Notes under the pieces: model-generated
What the model was told of the DNA's origin: nothing
The model's database searches: none
The model's input: only the letters and a program-made list of their open reading frames with translations
Part shown: one piece after another, positions 7,593 through 17,306 of the stretch
How positions within the stretch are numbered: position 1 is the first letter of the stretch
Layout: every line of letters starts with the position of its first letter
Program-made: the position numbers and the translations under genes
NCBI GenBank assembly: GCA_963796195.1
Contig: CAWCKS010000003.1
Location: 434,001 to 498,000 of the forward strand
DNA from: CAWCKS01 sp963796195
GTDB lineage: Bacteria; Pseudomonadota; Alphaproteobacteria; Rhizobiales; Xanthobacteraceae
DNA: 64,000 nt
Direction: 5' to 3'

Positions 7593-8198
7593 CGTAGACG
7601 ACAGCAGCATGGTGGCAAATCTTCGTCACCATGCTGCTGATCGGGTGTGGGTGCGATGTTTGATCTGGTGGAGATGCGAAGGGAAAGAGAAGCTGCTGTT
7701 ACCAGAGGCGCAGCGCTTGGTTCGGATACAGCGCGAGATCGCGCATAGCTTTCACAGGCAGGTTGAGACAAATCTGATCGTGAGGTCTTGCTACCGAATT
7801 GATTGCAAGTGCTGACGCTACCCGAGTTGCGTAATTTGAGGGCGTCAAAGTGTCAGAAAACAATCTCATCGGCCGTCGGACCCGCCGAATAAAAGTCTCG
7901 CATCGTCGCGGGCAACACCAATCAAAGGTGAGTACCTCGAAGGCAATAGCATTGGCGCGGAAGCGGCGGAAACCACCCTCGCGCCCCTTCCGGGAAGAGC
8001 CGTTTCCCGAGAACTACTCGGTGTGACACCGCGCCGACGACTTCCGGTGTTCCCTAAACAACGGACATGCGTTGGAAAGGACGGCGATTTGCGTTTGCGC
8101 CAAGACCGATCAACTGCCTCGGGAATTACGGTGGCAGTCCAGGACTGTCACCGTAACTCTCAGCCACGCCAGACGAAGGCGAAGCGTGTCCGGTGTAG
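7593..8198. other. Intergenic region of about 600 bp, REP-like hairpin only
   Basis: A 58-codon GTG frame at 7850-8026 (Arg/Lys-rich, ending PENYSV) has no clear ribosome site and is not called. The palindrome at 8126-8156 is listed separately. Nothing else was seen. Confidence 0.4.
8124..8158. repeat. REP-like palindrome, second copy
   Basis: TTACGGTGGCAGTCC (8126-8140) pairs with GGACTGTCACCGTAA (8142-8156) with one mismatch and a 1-base loop. The outer half matches the palindrome at 3199-3255; the inner half differs. Confidence 0.65.
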
Positions 8199-8867
8199 CT
8201 AATTCACTTCGTTCCCGGGGCCGTTCTGCTCAGCCTGTGGAGGGGCGAGTTCGCCAAGCCGTTGTTCAAGCCGAAGGAGATTCTGCAGCATCCGTGACAT
8301 GACCAGCTTCAACAGGCCGATTGCGAGCGCTGTGTTTTGATAAAGCGCGACGACGAGCGCCTGATGATCGATCCGATAGAGTTCGCAAGCCGTCAGGCTC
8401 TGCGCCGAGGCAGTCCTGGTTTGATCGTTGGAAAACAGCCCCATCTCGCCGAATACGGCGCCGGCGCCAAGCTGCGCATCGATCTCCGGAAAATGAACCG
8501 TGCCGGAGTGAATGTAGTAGGCGCAATCAGCAGCATCCCCCCGCTTGAAGACCGTGCTACCCGCCGGCACCTGCTGAATGTTCGCATTGGCAAAGATCGC
8601 GGCCATGTCGGGCGGCGTTTTTGTCAACGTGCTGATCCGCTTCAGCAACCTGCGGATCTGCAGCAGGCGCTGGCAATTGAGCGGTAACAGGAGACCGTGC
8701 AGCACCGCGATCGGCCAAAGATGAAGCGGTATCGCGTAGGCGAGGAAGGCGACGTTGCTGCCGATCGCAAGAATTCTCAAGGGCACCATCGTGCGCATGT
8801 AGAAGGCTGCGAAGACCAGAAAGGACGCGACGTACCCCGCAAGCTGAGCCAGCTGATCCGGCAGCAT
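8199..8867 (-). CDS. Membrane-anchored cyclic-nucleotide-binding protein (Popeye-like layout)
   Basis: 222 residues. Residues 1-70 hold three hydrophobic segments (AGYVASFLVFAAFYM, ILAIGSNVAFLAYAIPL, WPIAVLHGLLLPL). The rest is a cyclic-nucleotide-binding domain with the phosphate-binding cassette FGEMGLFSNDQTRTASA, including the conserved Glu and Arg. No DNA-binding helix-turn-helix follows, so it is not a Crp transcription factor. Three helices plus this domain is the architecture of Popeye proteins. It probably senses cAMP or cGMP at the membrane. GAGGAT precedes the start. Confidence 0.8.
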   Translation of the reverse strand: MLPDQLAQLAGYVASFLVFAAFYMRTMVPLRILAIGSNVAFLAYAIPLHLWPIAVLHGLLLPLNCQRLLQIRRLLKRISTLTKTPPDMAAIFANANIQQVPAGSTVFKRGDAADCAYYIHSGTVHFPEIDAQLGAGAVFGEMGLFSNDQTRTASAQSLTACELYRIDHQALVVALYQNTALAIGLLKLVMSRMLQNLLRLEQRLGELAPPQAEQNGPGNEVN

Positions 8868-9070
8868 GAGTGCGATCCTCCCTGCAATGCCTGTCCTTCA
8901 TTTCCGTAGATACATCGGAGCGAGTCAATACTGAGCGCTTGGAGTCGGCCGAGCTTTCGTTCGACTATCACGATCGTGCAGCGTCACGAACGGGAGCAAA
9001 TCTCTTATTGGTTTTGCTGGCCTGCCGCCCTAGACTTGCTGATGACATCGCAGGACAGGCGAAATGAAGT

Positions 9071-9487
9071 ATGTTTGCGACGCGCCTGGATGGCAAGACC
9101 TGGTTCCGCATCGAGACGGAAGGCGAAGCGGCGCGTGAATCGCGCCTGATGAGCCACACGGTCGAGAAATATTTTCGTCGCGAGCGGGAGAAGGAAGTCC
9201 AGGCCTGGCGTTCGCAGCGGCCCGATGCGATCGAGCGCGACATCGGCCTCGAGGCCCATGTCCAGCGCGAGATGCCGCTTTTCCTCACGTTGCGTGACGG
9301 GGAGGGCAATGCGCTGGCGACGGCGATGCTGCCGCCCGGTGGCAAGGACCGCGGCGGGTTCCGGATCATCATCGTTGCCGCAGCCAATGCCGATCCCTAT
9401 CCGCAGCAGGCCGCGGCCATCGCTGCGCTCGGAGTGCATTTCGGTCTCACACTCGATCGCGACCGCTGCTTCCCCTACGGCCGCTAG
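9071..9487 (+). CDS. Conserved hypothetical protein
   Basis: 138 residues, soluble, no signal peptide. The first half is charged (ESRLMSHTVEKYFRRERE); the second half reads FLTLRDGEGNALATAMLPPG and AAAIAALGVHFGLTLDRDRC. I do not recognise the family. Codon use is typical of the window and the frame is intact. ATG 9071 lacks a strong Shine-Dalgarno sequence. It faces the exported-protein gene at 9503-9863. Confidence 0.6.
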   Translation: MFATRLDGKTWFRIETEGEAARESRLMSHTVEKYFRREREKEVQAWRSQRPDAIERDIGLEAHVQREMPLFLTLRDGEGNALATAMLPPGGKDRGGFRIIIVAAANADPYPQQAAAIAALGVHFGLTLDRDRCFPYGR

Positions 9488-9502
9488 CGCGCGATCAGGC
9501 GA

Positions 9503-9863
9503 TCAGCCGCAATTCCAGATCGGTCCGACAGGTGTCCGCGTCCAGCACGGGCCAAAGCCGCCGCCATTGTAGCGGCCGCCGGTAAAACCCAGGCCGGCCG
9601 AAATAGTGCCAGTTGCCATCGTAGCCGTAATAACGAGGCACAGGATCGATATACCAGGGGCGTCTGGCACGCTGCGCGATACGCGCAATGGCAGCCTGTC
9701 GCCCATAGAGCGGCTGGCTGTTGTTCAGCGGCTGATGATAGCCCGGCAGGAAGCCGTAGCCATGCCAGTGCGACACCGGCCGCTTGTGAGCTGGCGCAGC
9801 GTAAGCGACGACCGACAGCAGCGACAGAACGACAACAATTGACAGGCAAACCAAGCGTTTCAT
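9503..9863 (-). pseudogene. Small exported His/Tyr/Gly-rich protein, frameshifted near the end
   Basis: From ATG 9863: signal peptide (MKRLVCLSIVVVLSLLSVVAYA), then a His/Tyr-rich region (HWHGYGFLPGYHQ, WYIDPVPRYYGYDG). At about 9576 an extra C in TTTACCGGC shifts the frame. The family-like end (GGRYNGGGFGPCW, then PIWNCG-stop at 9503) is in the other frame. As written the protein reads on to 9495 with a nonsense tail. A secreted protein of unknown function. Confidence 0.6.
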
Positions 9864-10026
9864 CAGCAGACCATAGGGCAGTCTGCCGTGTGAAGGCCAT
9901 TCAAATTCGTAGCGCACCGGTTGACCATCAGGACACCTCCATCCTGCGGTCATGCTTGGCTAGCTTTGTCGCGGCCACAATGGTCAAATGTGCGATCAAC
10001 ACAGAACGATGAAACGGGAGGTAAAA

Positions 10027-10590
10027 GTGTCATCGGAAACCCCGACCTTCGGACGCTACGCCGAAATCCCCACCGACCAGATGACGCCTGAACAGAAGGA
10101 TGCGTACGACACCATCATGAAGGCACGCGGGCGCTTGCCGGGCCCGGTCAAAATCTGGATCCACAATCCGAAGCTCGCCAAGCTTATCAGCGCGTTCGGA
10201 ACTCATTTTCAACCGGGTGGCTACTCGCTGACCGAGCGCGAGCGGGAGATCGCGGTTTGTGTGGTCACAAGCCACTGGCACTCGGCCTATCCGACCGCCG
10301 CGCATGAGCGCCGGGCAAAGGAAGTCGGACTACCGGCCGCCGCAGTCGAGGCGATGATCGGTGGAATGCCGACCGCATTCGACGACGAACGCGAACAGAT
10401 CGTCTACGAGGTGGCGACAGTCCTGTGCAACGCGCGATGGGTGCCGCGCGGACTATACGACCGCGCGGTCAAGGCCATCGGTCACGTCGGAATTACCGAC
10501 GTGATCACACTGATGGGGCATTACTCGAGCGTCGCGATGACGCTTGCTTTCTATGATGTTCCAGACGGAGCGACAGGCATTCAGCGCTGA
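10027..10590 (+). CDS. Carboxymuconolactone decarboxylase / AhpD-like family protein
   Basis: 187 residues from GTG 10027, chosen because GGGAGGT lies 5-10 bp upstream; an in-frame ATG at 10012 is possible. The core EREREIAVCVVTSHWHSAYPTAAHERRAKEVG is the conserved helix of this fold, with His residues where peroxidase members have CxxC, as in many catabolic-cluster members. The actual reaction is unknown. The GMC oxidoreductase starts 86 bp downstream on the same strand, so they may be one transcript in an aromatic or terpenoid breakdown pathway. Confidence 0.8.
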   Translation: MSSETPTFGRYAEIPTDQMTPEQKDAYDTIMKARGRLPGPVKIWIHNPKLAKLISAFGTHFQPGGYSLTEREREIAVCVVTSHWHSAYPTAAHERRAKEVGLPAAAVEAMIGGMPTAFDDEREQIVYEVATVLCNARWVPRGLYDRAVKAIGHVGITDVITLMGHYSSVAMTLAFYDVPDGATGIQR

Positions 10591-10675
10591 GGGGCGCGCT
10601 GGACGACCGCCCACGCAACTTCGATGTCCTGACGGCGGTGATATAGATGGCCGCCATTGCCGGGGAGCAACAGGG

Positions 10676-12268
10676 ATGCAGGCAGACTATGTCGTCGTCG
10701 GTGCCGGCTCGGCAGGATGCACGGTTGCTGCACGCCTGTCCGAGAGTGGCGCTTCGGTGATCGTGCTCGAGGCCGGACCGAGCGACTGGCATCCGATGAT
10801 CCATATCCCGGCCGGCATGCGCTCGCTGCTGCGCAACCCGCTGGTCAACTGGAACTATACGACCGAGCCGGAGAAGACCTCGGGCGAGCGGCGTATCGAC
10901 TGGCCGCGCGGCCGCACGCTGGGCGGCTCGTCGTCGATCAACGGCATGCTCTACGTGCGCGGCGCGCCGGCCGACTTCGACGGCTGGGCGCAGATGGGCT
11001 GCCAGGGCTGGAGCTACGATGACGTGCTGCCCTACTTCAGGAAGTCCGAGCACTATGTGCAGAAGGGCGACCCCGAGGTGCGCGGCCAGGGCGGCCCGCT
11101 CAAGGTCGAGGACTACCGGACCATCCTGCCGCTCACCCATCGCTTCGTCGAGGCCGCGCAGCAGGCGGGCTTCCCGTTCAATCCCGACCTCAATGGCAAG
11201 CAACGCCATGGCGTCGGCTACTCGCAGATGACGCGCCGCGGCCGCTGGCGCGGTTCGACGGCGCAGACCTTTTTGCGCGAGGCGCGGCGGCGCCCCAACC
11301 TGCGCGTCGAGACCAATGCGCAGGGCGGCAAGCTCCTGTTCGAGGGCAAGCGCTGCACGGGGGTCGAATTTCAGCGCGACGGAAAACTCACCACCGTGCG
11401 CGCCAACCGCGAGGTGATCGTGTCCGGCGGCACGGTGAACTCACCGCATATCCTGCAGGTCTCCGGCGTTGGCCCGGCGGCCCATCTGCAATCCTTAGGC
11501 ATCGGCGTCGTGCACGACCTGCCGGGCGTCGGCTCGAACCTGATCGACCACTATGTGGTTCGCATCGTGAATCGCGTGCAGGGCACGCCGACGGTGAACG
11601 AGCTGGCGCGCGTCCCGCGCGTGCTGCCAGAGATCGCGCGCTTCTTCCTGACCGGCAAGGGCGCGTTGACCTTCGGCGTCACCACGGCGCAAGTGTTCTG
11701 CGACAGCCGCGAGGGCCTCGCCTCGCCCGACCTGCAACTCCTGTTCACGCCCGGCAGCACCCACCCTCTGAAGTTCGGCCAGCTCGATGACGAGCCGGGA
11801 ATGAGCTGCGTTGTCTGCGTGGTGAAGCCCGATTCGCGCGGAACCATCATGGCGGAGTCGGCGGATCCATTCGCGCGGCCCGCGATCCGACCGAACTATT
11901 TTACGACCCGTACCGACGAACTCGCTCTGCTGGGCGGCGTGCGTCATGTCCGGCGCATCTTCTCCGCACCTGCGCTCGCCCAGCACAGTCTCGGCGAGAC
12001 CAAACCCGGCCCCGAGCTCAACAGCGACGCCGACCTGCTCGACTACGCCCGCCGCTTCGGCAACACGCTTTATCACCCCGTCGGCACATGCAAGATGGGC
12101 GAGGATCCGCGCGCCGTCGTCGATTCACGGCTGCGCGTGCACGGTATCCAGGGCCTGCGCGTGATCGACGCTTCAGTGATGCCGACGCTCACGACCGGCA
12201 ACACCAACGCGCCCGCCATCATGATCGGCGAGAAGGGCGCTGCGATGATCCGCGAGGATGCGGCTTAA
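10676..12268 (+). CDS. GMC-family FAD-dependent alcohol/choline-type dehydrogenase
   Basis: 530 residues. The N-terminal FAD motif is YVVVGAGSAGCTVAARLSE. The GMC signature RGRTLGGSSSINGMLYVRG lies near residue 80, and the second GMC motif (SGGTVNSPHILQVSGVG) near 245. The C-terminal catalytic region is HPVGTCKMGEDP with TGNTNAPAIMIGEKGA. This is the typical full-length layout for oxidation of primary alcohols. ATG 10676 replaces a longer open frame because FAD-binding sequence begins at residue 5 and CAGGG lies just upstream. Confidence 0.93.
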   Translation: MQADYVVVGAGSAGCTVAARLSESGASVIVLEAGPSDWHPMIHIPAGMRSLLRNPLVNWNYTTEPEKTSGERRIDWPRGRTLGGSSSINGMLYVRGAPADFDGWAQMGCQGWSYDDVLPYFRKSEHYVQKGDPEVRGQGGPLKVEDYRTILPLTHRFVEAAQQAGFPFNPDLNGKQRHGVGYSQMTRRGRWRGSTAQTFLREARRRPNLRVETNAQGGKLLFEGKRCTGVEFQRDGKLTTVRANREVIVSGGTVNSPHILQVSGVGPAAHLQSLGIGVVHDLPGVGSNLIDHYVVRIVNRVQGTPTVNELARVPRVLPEIARFFLTGKGALTFGVTTAQVFCDSREGLASPDLQLLFTPGSTHPLKFGQLDDEPGMSCVVCVVKPDSRGTIMAESADPFARPAIRPNYFTTRTDELALLGGVRHVRRIFSAPALAQHSLGETKPGPELNSDADLLDYARRFGNTLYHPVGTCKMGEDPRAVVDSRLRVHGIQGLRVIDASVMPTLTTGNTNAPAIMIGEKGAAMIREDAA

Positions 12269-12353
12269 GCCTGCACGGTGGCCGAGTGCGAGACGGTTTT
12301 AAGTCAACCAGCGCCGCTGCGTGCGGCTGACACATAAAAGAGGGAATGCAGAC

Positions 12354-13187
12354 ATGGCGGAACTGGAAGGCAAGGTAGCGGTCATCACTGGGGGCGCCAG
12401 CGGAATCGGTGCGGCGACCGTGCGCCTCTTCGTCAAGGAGGGTGCGCGCGTCGTTGTTGCCGACATGCAGCGTGAGCGGGGTGAGGCGCTGGCTGAAGAA
12501 CTCGGCACAGCCGCAACTTTCGTCAGCTGCGAGGTCCGCCAGGAGGATCAGGTGAAGATGGCGATCGATACGGCGGTCGGCCGCTGGGGCCGGCTCGACT
12601 GCATCTTCAACAATGCGGGCTTCGGTGGTGCGCTCGGGCCGATCGAGGATATTCCGGTCGACGAGTTTGACCTGACGTTCGACGTCCTTGTTCGAGGCGT
12701 TTTTCTCGGCGTGAAACACGCAGTACCGATCATGCGTAAACAGGGTGGTGGCTCGATTATCAACACCGGCTCGATCGCCGGGGTAACCGCCGGCCGCGGG
12801 CCAATCATCTATTCAGCTGCCAAGGCCGCTGTCATCCACTTGACCAAAGCCGCCGCGATGCAACTCGGGCCGGATTCAATCCGGGTCAATTGCATTTGCC
12901 CGGGCGCCATCGCGACACCACTTTCCACCAATACGGTCGGCCGGCCTGATTCACTCATCGAGGATCGCATCGCCGGTTTTGCGGCCCTGCAACCGATACC
13001 CCGGGCCGGGGTGCCGGACGACATCGCGCAGATGGCAGTTTTTCTGGCGAGTGACCGTTCGAGTTTCGTGACCGGTCAAGCCATTGTCGTTGACGGCGGC
13101 GGTGCCACCGGCGTCATGTGGTCCAACCAGAGCCCCGCCTACAAAACTCATCGGCCGATCAGGGTCTACAACCCCGATCGACAATGA
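12354..13187 (+). CDS. Short-chain dehydrogenase/reductase (SDR), NAD(P)-dependent
   Basis: 277 residues. Classic SDR motifs: TGGASGIG (cofactor), NNAG near residue 90, catalytic Ser in INTGSIAG and YSAAK (Tyr-x3-Lys) near 158-162, then CPGAIATPL. ATG 12354 follows AGAGGGA. A C-terminal extension (MWSNQSPAYKTHRP) follows the usual VDGGG ending. Downstream of the GMC oxidoreductase on the same strand, it could act on the same alcohol/ketone chemistry. Confidence 0.92.
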   Translation: MAELEGKVAVITGGASGIGAATVRLFVKEGARVVVADMQRERGEALAEELGTAATFVSCEVRQEDQVKMAIDTAVGRWGRLDCIFNNAGFGGALGPIEDIPVDEFDLTFDVLVRGVFLGVKHAVPIMRKQGGGSIINTGSIAGVTAGRGPIIYSAAKAAVIHLTKAAAMQLGPDSIRVNCICPGAIATPLSTNTVGRPDSLIEDRIAGFAALQPIPRAGVPDDIAQMAVFLASDRSSFVTGQAIVVDGGGATGVMWSNQSPAYKTHRPIRVYNPDRQ

Positions 13188-13233
13188 GAGCAGTGCGATC
13201 GCGGCGCGATCCACTGAGCGATGTCCGTTCACG

Positions 13234-14328
13234 TCATCGCCGCACTTCGTAATAGAGATTTCCAGGATCCCGGAAATCGTGGGGCTTGAACTGCGTGAAG
13301 CCGGCCTTGCGGCTCATGCGTTCGGCGACTTCGGGATTGAAGCCGAGCGTCCCGAGGCCGGCGCCATCAGGCTCCGACATCGCCGAGGCCATGCAGGAGA
13401 ACAACGAGAAGCCGTACATCATCGCCAGCACCGGGTTGCGCAGGTTGTCCTCGAATTTCGCCTTGCTGCGGATGTCCTTGATGAACCACGTGCCGTCGTC
13501 GGCCAGGCGCCGATAGATTTCCTCGATCGCCGCCTGCGGCTGGGCCATGTCGTGGATGCAGTCGAACGTGGTGATCAGGTCGTAGCGCTCAGTCAGCGGA
13601 AATTTTTGGGCGGGCGCGACGAACACGCGGAGATTTTTCAGTCCGGCTTCGAGCGCACGTCGCTCCACGTGCTCCACAGCAAACCGGCTCGCGTCCATCG
13701 CATGAAAGGTCGAACGCGGATACGCTTTGGCCAGCGCGATCACCAGCGCGCCATCGCCGCAGCCGATATCGGCGGCGAGTGCGCCTTTTTCGAGCTTGTC
13801 GGCGACACCGTCGAGCGCCGGAATCATTTTCGGGACCACCGACCGCTCAGCGCTGATGCGGTGGCGGTCTTCGGCCTTGGTGACCGCCGCCGGGCCTTCC
13901 AACTCATAGGTCTTGCCGATGCCGGTCCTGAACGATTGCATCAATCCGGCGAGTTGCTCCGGCGAATGACCGCCCATGAAACTGCTGGCGGCAAAACCCG
14001 CCGAACTCGCTGTCGACCAGCACGTCATTGGCCTCGGCCGGCAATTCAAAGCGGTCGTCGCCGCGATAGAACAGAACCCGTCCGGCTGCCTGCAGCCGCA
14101 TCCACTCCAGCAGCCAGCGCGGGTGCAATCCGGTTTTTGCGGCGAGGTCTTCCGCCGAGAGCGGACCGGCACCGGCCATCGCCTTGAACAGCCCAAGCTG
14201 GTCACCGACAAAAATCATTGCGGCGACGGTTTCCGCATTCCGGTACTGCCAGATCATGTGCGCGTAGGCCGCGCCGCATCTGAAGACTTTGGTGTCGCCG
14301 CGGCCTGAGCCGCTGCCGGTTCGCTCAT
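13234..14328 (-). pseudogene. SAM-dependent methyltransferase with N-terminal winged helix, two frameshifts
   Basis: ATG 14328 gives MSEPAAAQAAATPKSSDAA. One frame over comes AYAHMIWQYRNAETVAAMI and a winged-helix segment (LFKAMAGAGPLSAEDLAAKT). After about 13990 another shift leads to SFMGGHSPEQLAGLM and the methyltransferase core: ALAADIGCGDGALVIALAK (SAM motif I) and DLITTFDCIHDM. The breaks are a 1-bp loss near 14275 and an extra G in a GGG run near 13995. Without them the protein would be about 364 residues, like Rv2258c-type methyltransferases. Confidence 0.8.
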
Positions 14329-14620
14329 GATGTCCTCGCCTCTGTCGCGATGTTTTCGGTTTCGATCGTTGTCGTGACATTCCCGAAATGACAATGGACC
14401 AAACCCAAGGGATCGTGAATGGGCGACGTCGCGACACATGCCACTCTCCTGCCACTCTATTGCGGCGCATCACCCGCGCACCCAGTTTCCATGCGCAACC
14501 GGCCTCGACCGGTCTGGAAAATCAGACGGCACACGAGGGCGCCGAAGGTTGACGGCAACACGGCTTGAGCTGCCTAATGCGTTCTCTTGCTCCCGTGCTC
14601 AACCTGAAAGACGACACGCG

Positions 14621-14962
14621 ATGGTTCGGTGCCTGGTCATTGCAGCGCTCTTGACGCTTGCGTCTGGCTCTGCGTCAGCGCAGACGGTCAAGCTGGATGA
14701 GTATCAGCATCCTTCGGAACCGAAGTTCAAGGAATACAACCAGATTTATCTCAAGGGCATCGTCGACGGCTTCATGGCCTACTCGGTCGCAGACGCAAGA
14801 AATCGCTTCTTCTGCATCCCGTCAACGCTGGCCATAACGATCGAGCAAGCAGAGGATATCATGCTGCGGTATGCCGAGAAGAAGCAGCTTCCGGGAACCG
14901 TCCCGATCGGCGTGCCATTATTTTTTGGTCTTAGAGACGCCTTTCCGTGCGCAAAGGAATGA
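14621..14962 (+). CDS. Exported Rap1a/Tai-like small protein
   Basis: 113 residues. Signal peptide MVRCLVIAALLTLASGSASA. The mature part has YLKGIVDGFMAYSVADAR, then FCIPSTLAITIEQAEDIML and ends with FFGLRDAFPC. The Cys-Ile-Pro start of the second half, the Q-(V/A)-helix and the closing A-FPC with two paired Cys match the Rap1a/Tai immunity-protein fold, although no T6SS effector is nearby. This is a remote call. The start was chosen for the signal peptide; no strong ribosome site is visible. Confidence 0.6.
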   Translation: MVRCLVIAALLTLASGSASAQTVKLDEYQHPSEPKFKEYNQIYLKGIVDGFMAYSVADARNRFFCIPSTLAITIEQAEDIMLRYAEKKQLPGTVPIGVPLFFGLRDAFPCAKE

Positions 14963-15054
14963 GCTGCGGCCTTCCTGCTGCTCGCCGTCGCTTACGTCTG
15001 CGTTCGGAGGTCGCGACCGAGGATCAACTTATCCCTGTGAGGCGAGCTGCGGGC

Positions 15055-15118
15055 AATTGCGGCGACCGTGCATTCAACTGATGGTCTGATTGATGAGTTA
15101 AGTGCACTGTCACGGTAA
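15055..15118. repeat. REP-like palindrome, third degenerate copy
   Basis: The right arm AGTGCACTGTCACGGTAA at 15101-15118 is nearly identical to the right arm at 3238-3255. The left arm (AATTGCGGCGACCGTGCATT, from about 15055) carries several mismatches. Confidence 0.6.
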
Positions 15119-15138
15119 TCTTGGCTCGAAACAGCTCG

Positions 15139-15797
15139 CTAGGCCCTGGCCAGTTCGACGATGTCTTTGACCTCCAGGACGCGTTTAACACAGCCCTTTC
15201 GCGAGGCGTTGATCATCGCCAGCGCGACTTCGCGCAGCGTGCAAAAGCCGGCGGGATACAGCGCGCGGCCGATCGGATAAATCCAGGCGAGAGACTTGTA
15301 CAGGGTCTTGAGATTCTTCTGCCCCGGTGAGGCTTTCATCGCGCCGGGCCGAAACATGTAGGCGTTCTTGAACAGTTTCAGCAGCGCATTTTCAGTCTCG
15401 CCCTTGATGCGCGCCCATTCCATTTTTCCTTGTCCGGTAAATCCGTACTTTTGCCGGTGACATAGCAGAATGTCATATCCGGATTCAGTTTTGCCAGAGC
15501 CTGTCCAACCGCCAGCGTGAGGTCATACGTCGTGTGGCGATATTGCTCCGCGGTGATGCCGACCGACGAGATGCCGAGACAGAAATAGCAGGCGTTGTAT
15601 CCGGCGAGTTGCGACGTGATCGGCGCGAGGTCGAAAAAATCGCCGTGAATGATCTCTTTCAGTTTTGGATGGCTCACGCCGCCCGGCTTTCGATTGATCA
15701 CCAGAACACTCTCGACATCGGGATGATCGAGGCATTCGAGCAGCACGCCTTCGCCAACCATGCCTGTTGCGCCTGTGATGATCGCCTTGATTGACAT
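15139..15797 (-). pseudogene. NAD(P)-binding atypical SDR / NmrA-like protein, one frameshift
   Basis: From ATG 15797: AIITGATGMVGEGVLLECL (Rossmann Gly motif GxTGxxG), DHPDVESVLVINRKPGG, FFDLAPITSQLAGYNACYFCL. At about 15418 a base missing in an A-run moves the frame; the protein continues MEWARIKGETENALLK, then KNAYMFRPGAM. This is the layout of epimerase/dehydratase-like reductases of about 220 residues. As written, the first half ends in unrelated sequence. Function beyond NAD(P) binding is unknown. Confidence 0.75.
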
Positions 15798-16114
15798 GGA
15801 GCGGATGATTCCTGGGCCGTTCATGATTGGGTCAATGAGTCTATCAATGCTGCCGGCACCTGTCAGTTCTGTTCCTGGCTGCCGGGATTGATCGGCAGGA
15901 CGCGGTGGATGGGAATTGGCCTCTGGATCAGGATGGACGGGAAGGGCTCGCGGCCTTTGCCGAAAAGCTACGCCCGACGTGGGAACGCGATCGCTGAAGC
16001 CTGATGTCATCGCAGGCCTGCGAATGGCTGGCTCCCGGCAAACCGGCTTGAGCTTCCGCCCGCGCGAGTCCTTAATGGAGATCAAGCGGGCGCGAAGCGA
16101 GAGGTGATCAGGGC
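15798..16114. other. Intergenic region, no supported gene
   Basis: A short frame around 15895-16000 reads GNWPLDQDGREGLAAFAEKL and could be a gene fragment, but it has no start site or identifiable family. Confidence 0.35.
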
Positions 16115-17306
16115 ATGACGAGACGGAGTTTGCGCGGGCAAGGTCGCCGTCGCCGGGGTCGGCGAGACGACCTACTACCGCCACGGCCAGTCGCCGGATC
16201 CGGAGTTCGTGCTGTGCCTGAAGGCGATCCTCGCGGCCTGCGAGGACGCCGGCATCGATCCGCGCGACATCGACGGCTTCGCCTCCTACAGCAACGACCG
16301 CAACGATCGCGCCGACGCTGGCGGCGGCGCTGGGCGCCAACGAGCTGCGCTTCTCCTACATGCAGTGGGGCGGCGGCGGCGGCGGCGGCGCGGGCGCGAT
16401 GGCCAACGCGGCGGCCGCGATCGCCACCGGGCTGGCCGACTGCGTGGTCGTCTACCGGGCGCTGGCCCAGGGCCAGTTCGGCCGCTTCGGCCAGGGCGCG
16501 CGGCGTCAGCACCGTCTCGGGCGACATGGCGCTGACCGCTCCCTACGGCCAGATGTCGCCGGCGCAGTGGTATGCGCCCAAGGTCATCCGCTTCATGCAC
16601 GAGCACGGCATCGGCCAGGAGGCGCTGCGGGCCATCGCCTGGCCTCCTACCACCACGCCCAGGCCAACCCGCGCGCGGTGATGTACGGCCGGCCGCTGAC
16701 CGAGCGAGGCCTACGACGAGTCGCGCTGGATCACCGAGCCGTTCCACCTCTTCGACTGCTGCCAGGAGAACGACGGCGCCGCGGCGATGATCCTGGTGTC
16801 GGCCGAGCGGGCCAGGGACCTGAAGCAGAAGCCGGCCTACGTGCTCGGCGCGGCGATCGGCGCCGGCTACCGCGTGCACTCGACGCCGGCCGGTTCGCGA
16901 CGCCGGACCTCGCCAGCTCGCACTTCAAGACGGTGGCGCCGCAGCATGTACGAGATGGCCGAGCGTCGGGCCGGCCGACGTCGACGTCGTGCAGTGCTAC
17001 GAGAACTTCACCGGCGGCGTGCTGATGAGCCTGGTCGAGCACGGCTTCTTCGCGCCCGAAGAGGCGAAGGACTTCCTCAAGCTGGACAACCTGATCGCGC
17101 CGACCGGCAAGCTGCCGCTGAACACCAGCGGCGGCAACCTGGCCGAGTGCTACATGCACGGCCTGGAGCTGCAGATCGAGGCGGTGCGCCAGATCCGCGG
17201 CCAGTCGACCAGCCAGGTGCCGGACGCCAACGTCTCGCTGGCCGTCGCCGGCCCGATGGTCACGCCGGTCAGCACCATCATCTTCGGTTCGGAGGCGACG
17301 CTCTGA
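16115..17306 (+). pseudogene. Thiolase-like (SCP-x / lipid-transfer type) protein, many frameshifts
   Basis: Pieces in different frames join into one thiolase-superfamily protein of about 400 residues: KVAVAGVGETTYYRHG, ILAACEDAGIDPRDIDGFAS, MQWGGGGGGGAGAMANAA, GDMALTAPYGQMSPAQWY, ITEPFHLFDCCQENDGAA, QCYENFTGGVLMSLVEHGF, NTSGGNLAECYMHG and the end STIIFGSEATL. At least six frame changes are needed. These non-decarboxylating thiolase relatives usually pair with DUF35 proteins, as here. They act on acyl-CoA in steroid or lipid catabolism, often without the classic Cys nucleophile. Confidence 0.8.

Noticed and set aside
7850..8026. 58-codon GTG frame, Arg/Lys-rich
   Set aside because: No ribosome site, no recognisable family and no supporting context.
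11495..12076. Minus-strand frames inside the GMC oxidoreductase and similar shadows elsewhere
   Set aside because: They are opposite-strand shadows of well-supported genes, with no motifs.
15895..16003. Fragment reading GNWPLDQDGREGLAAFAEKL
   Set aside because: It looks protein-like but has no start, is very short and cannot be assigned; could be a gene remnant.
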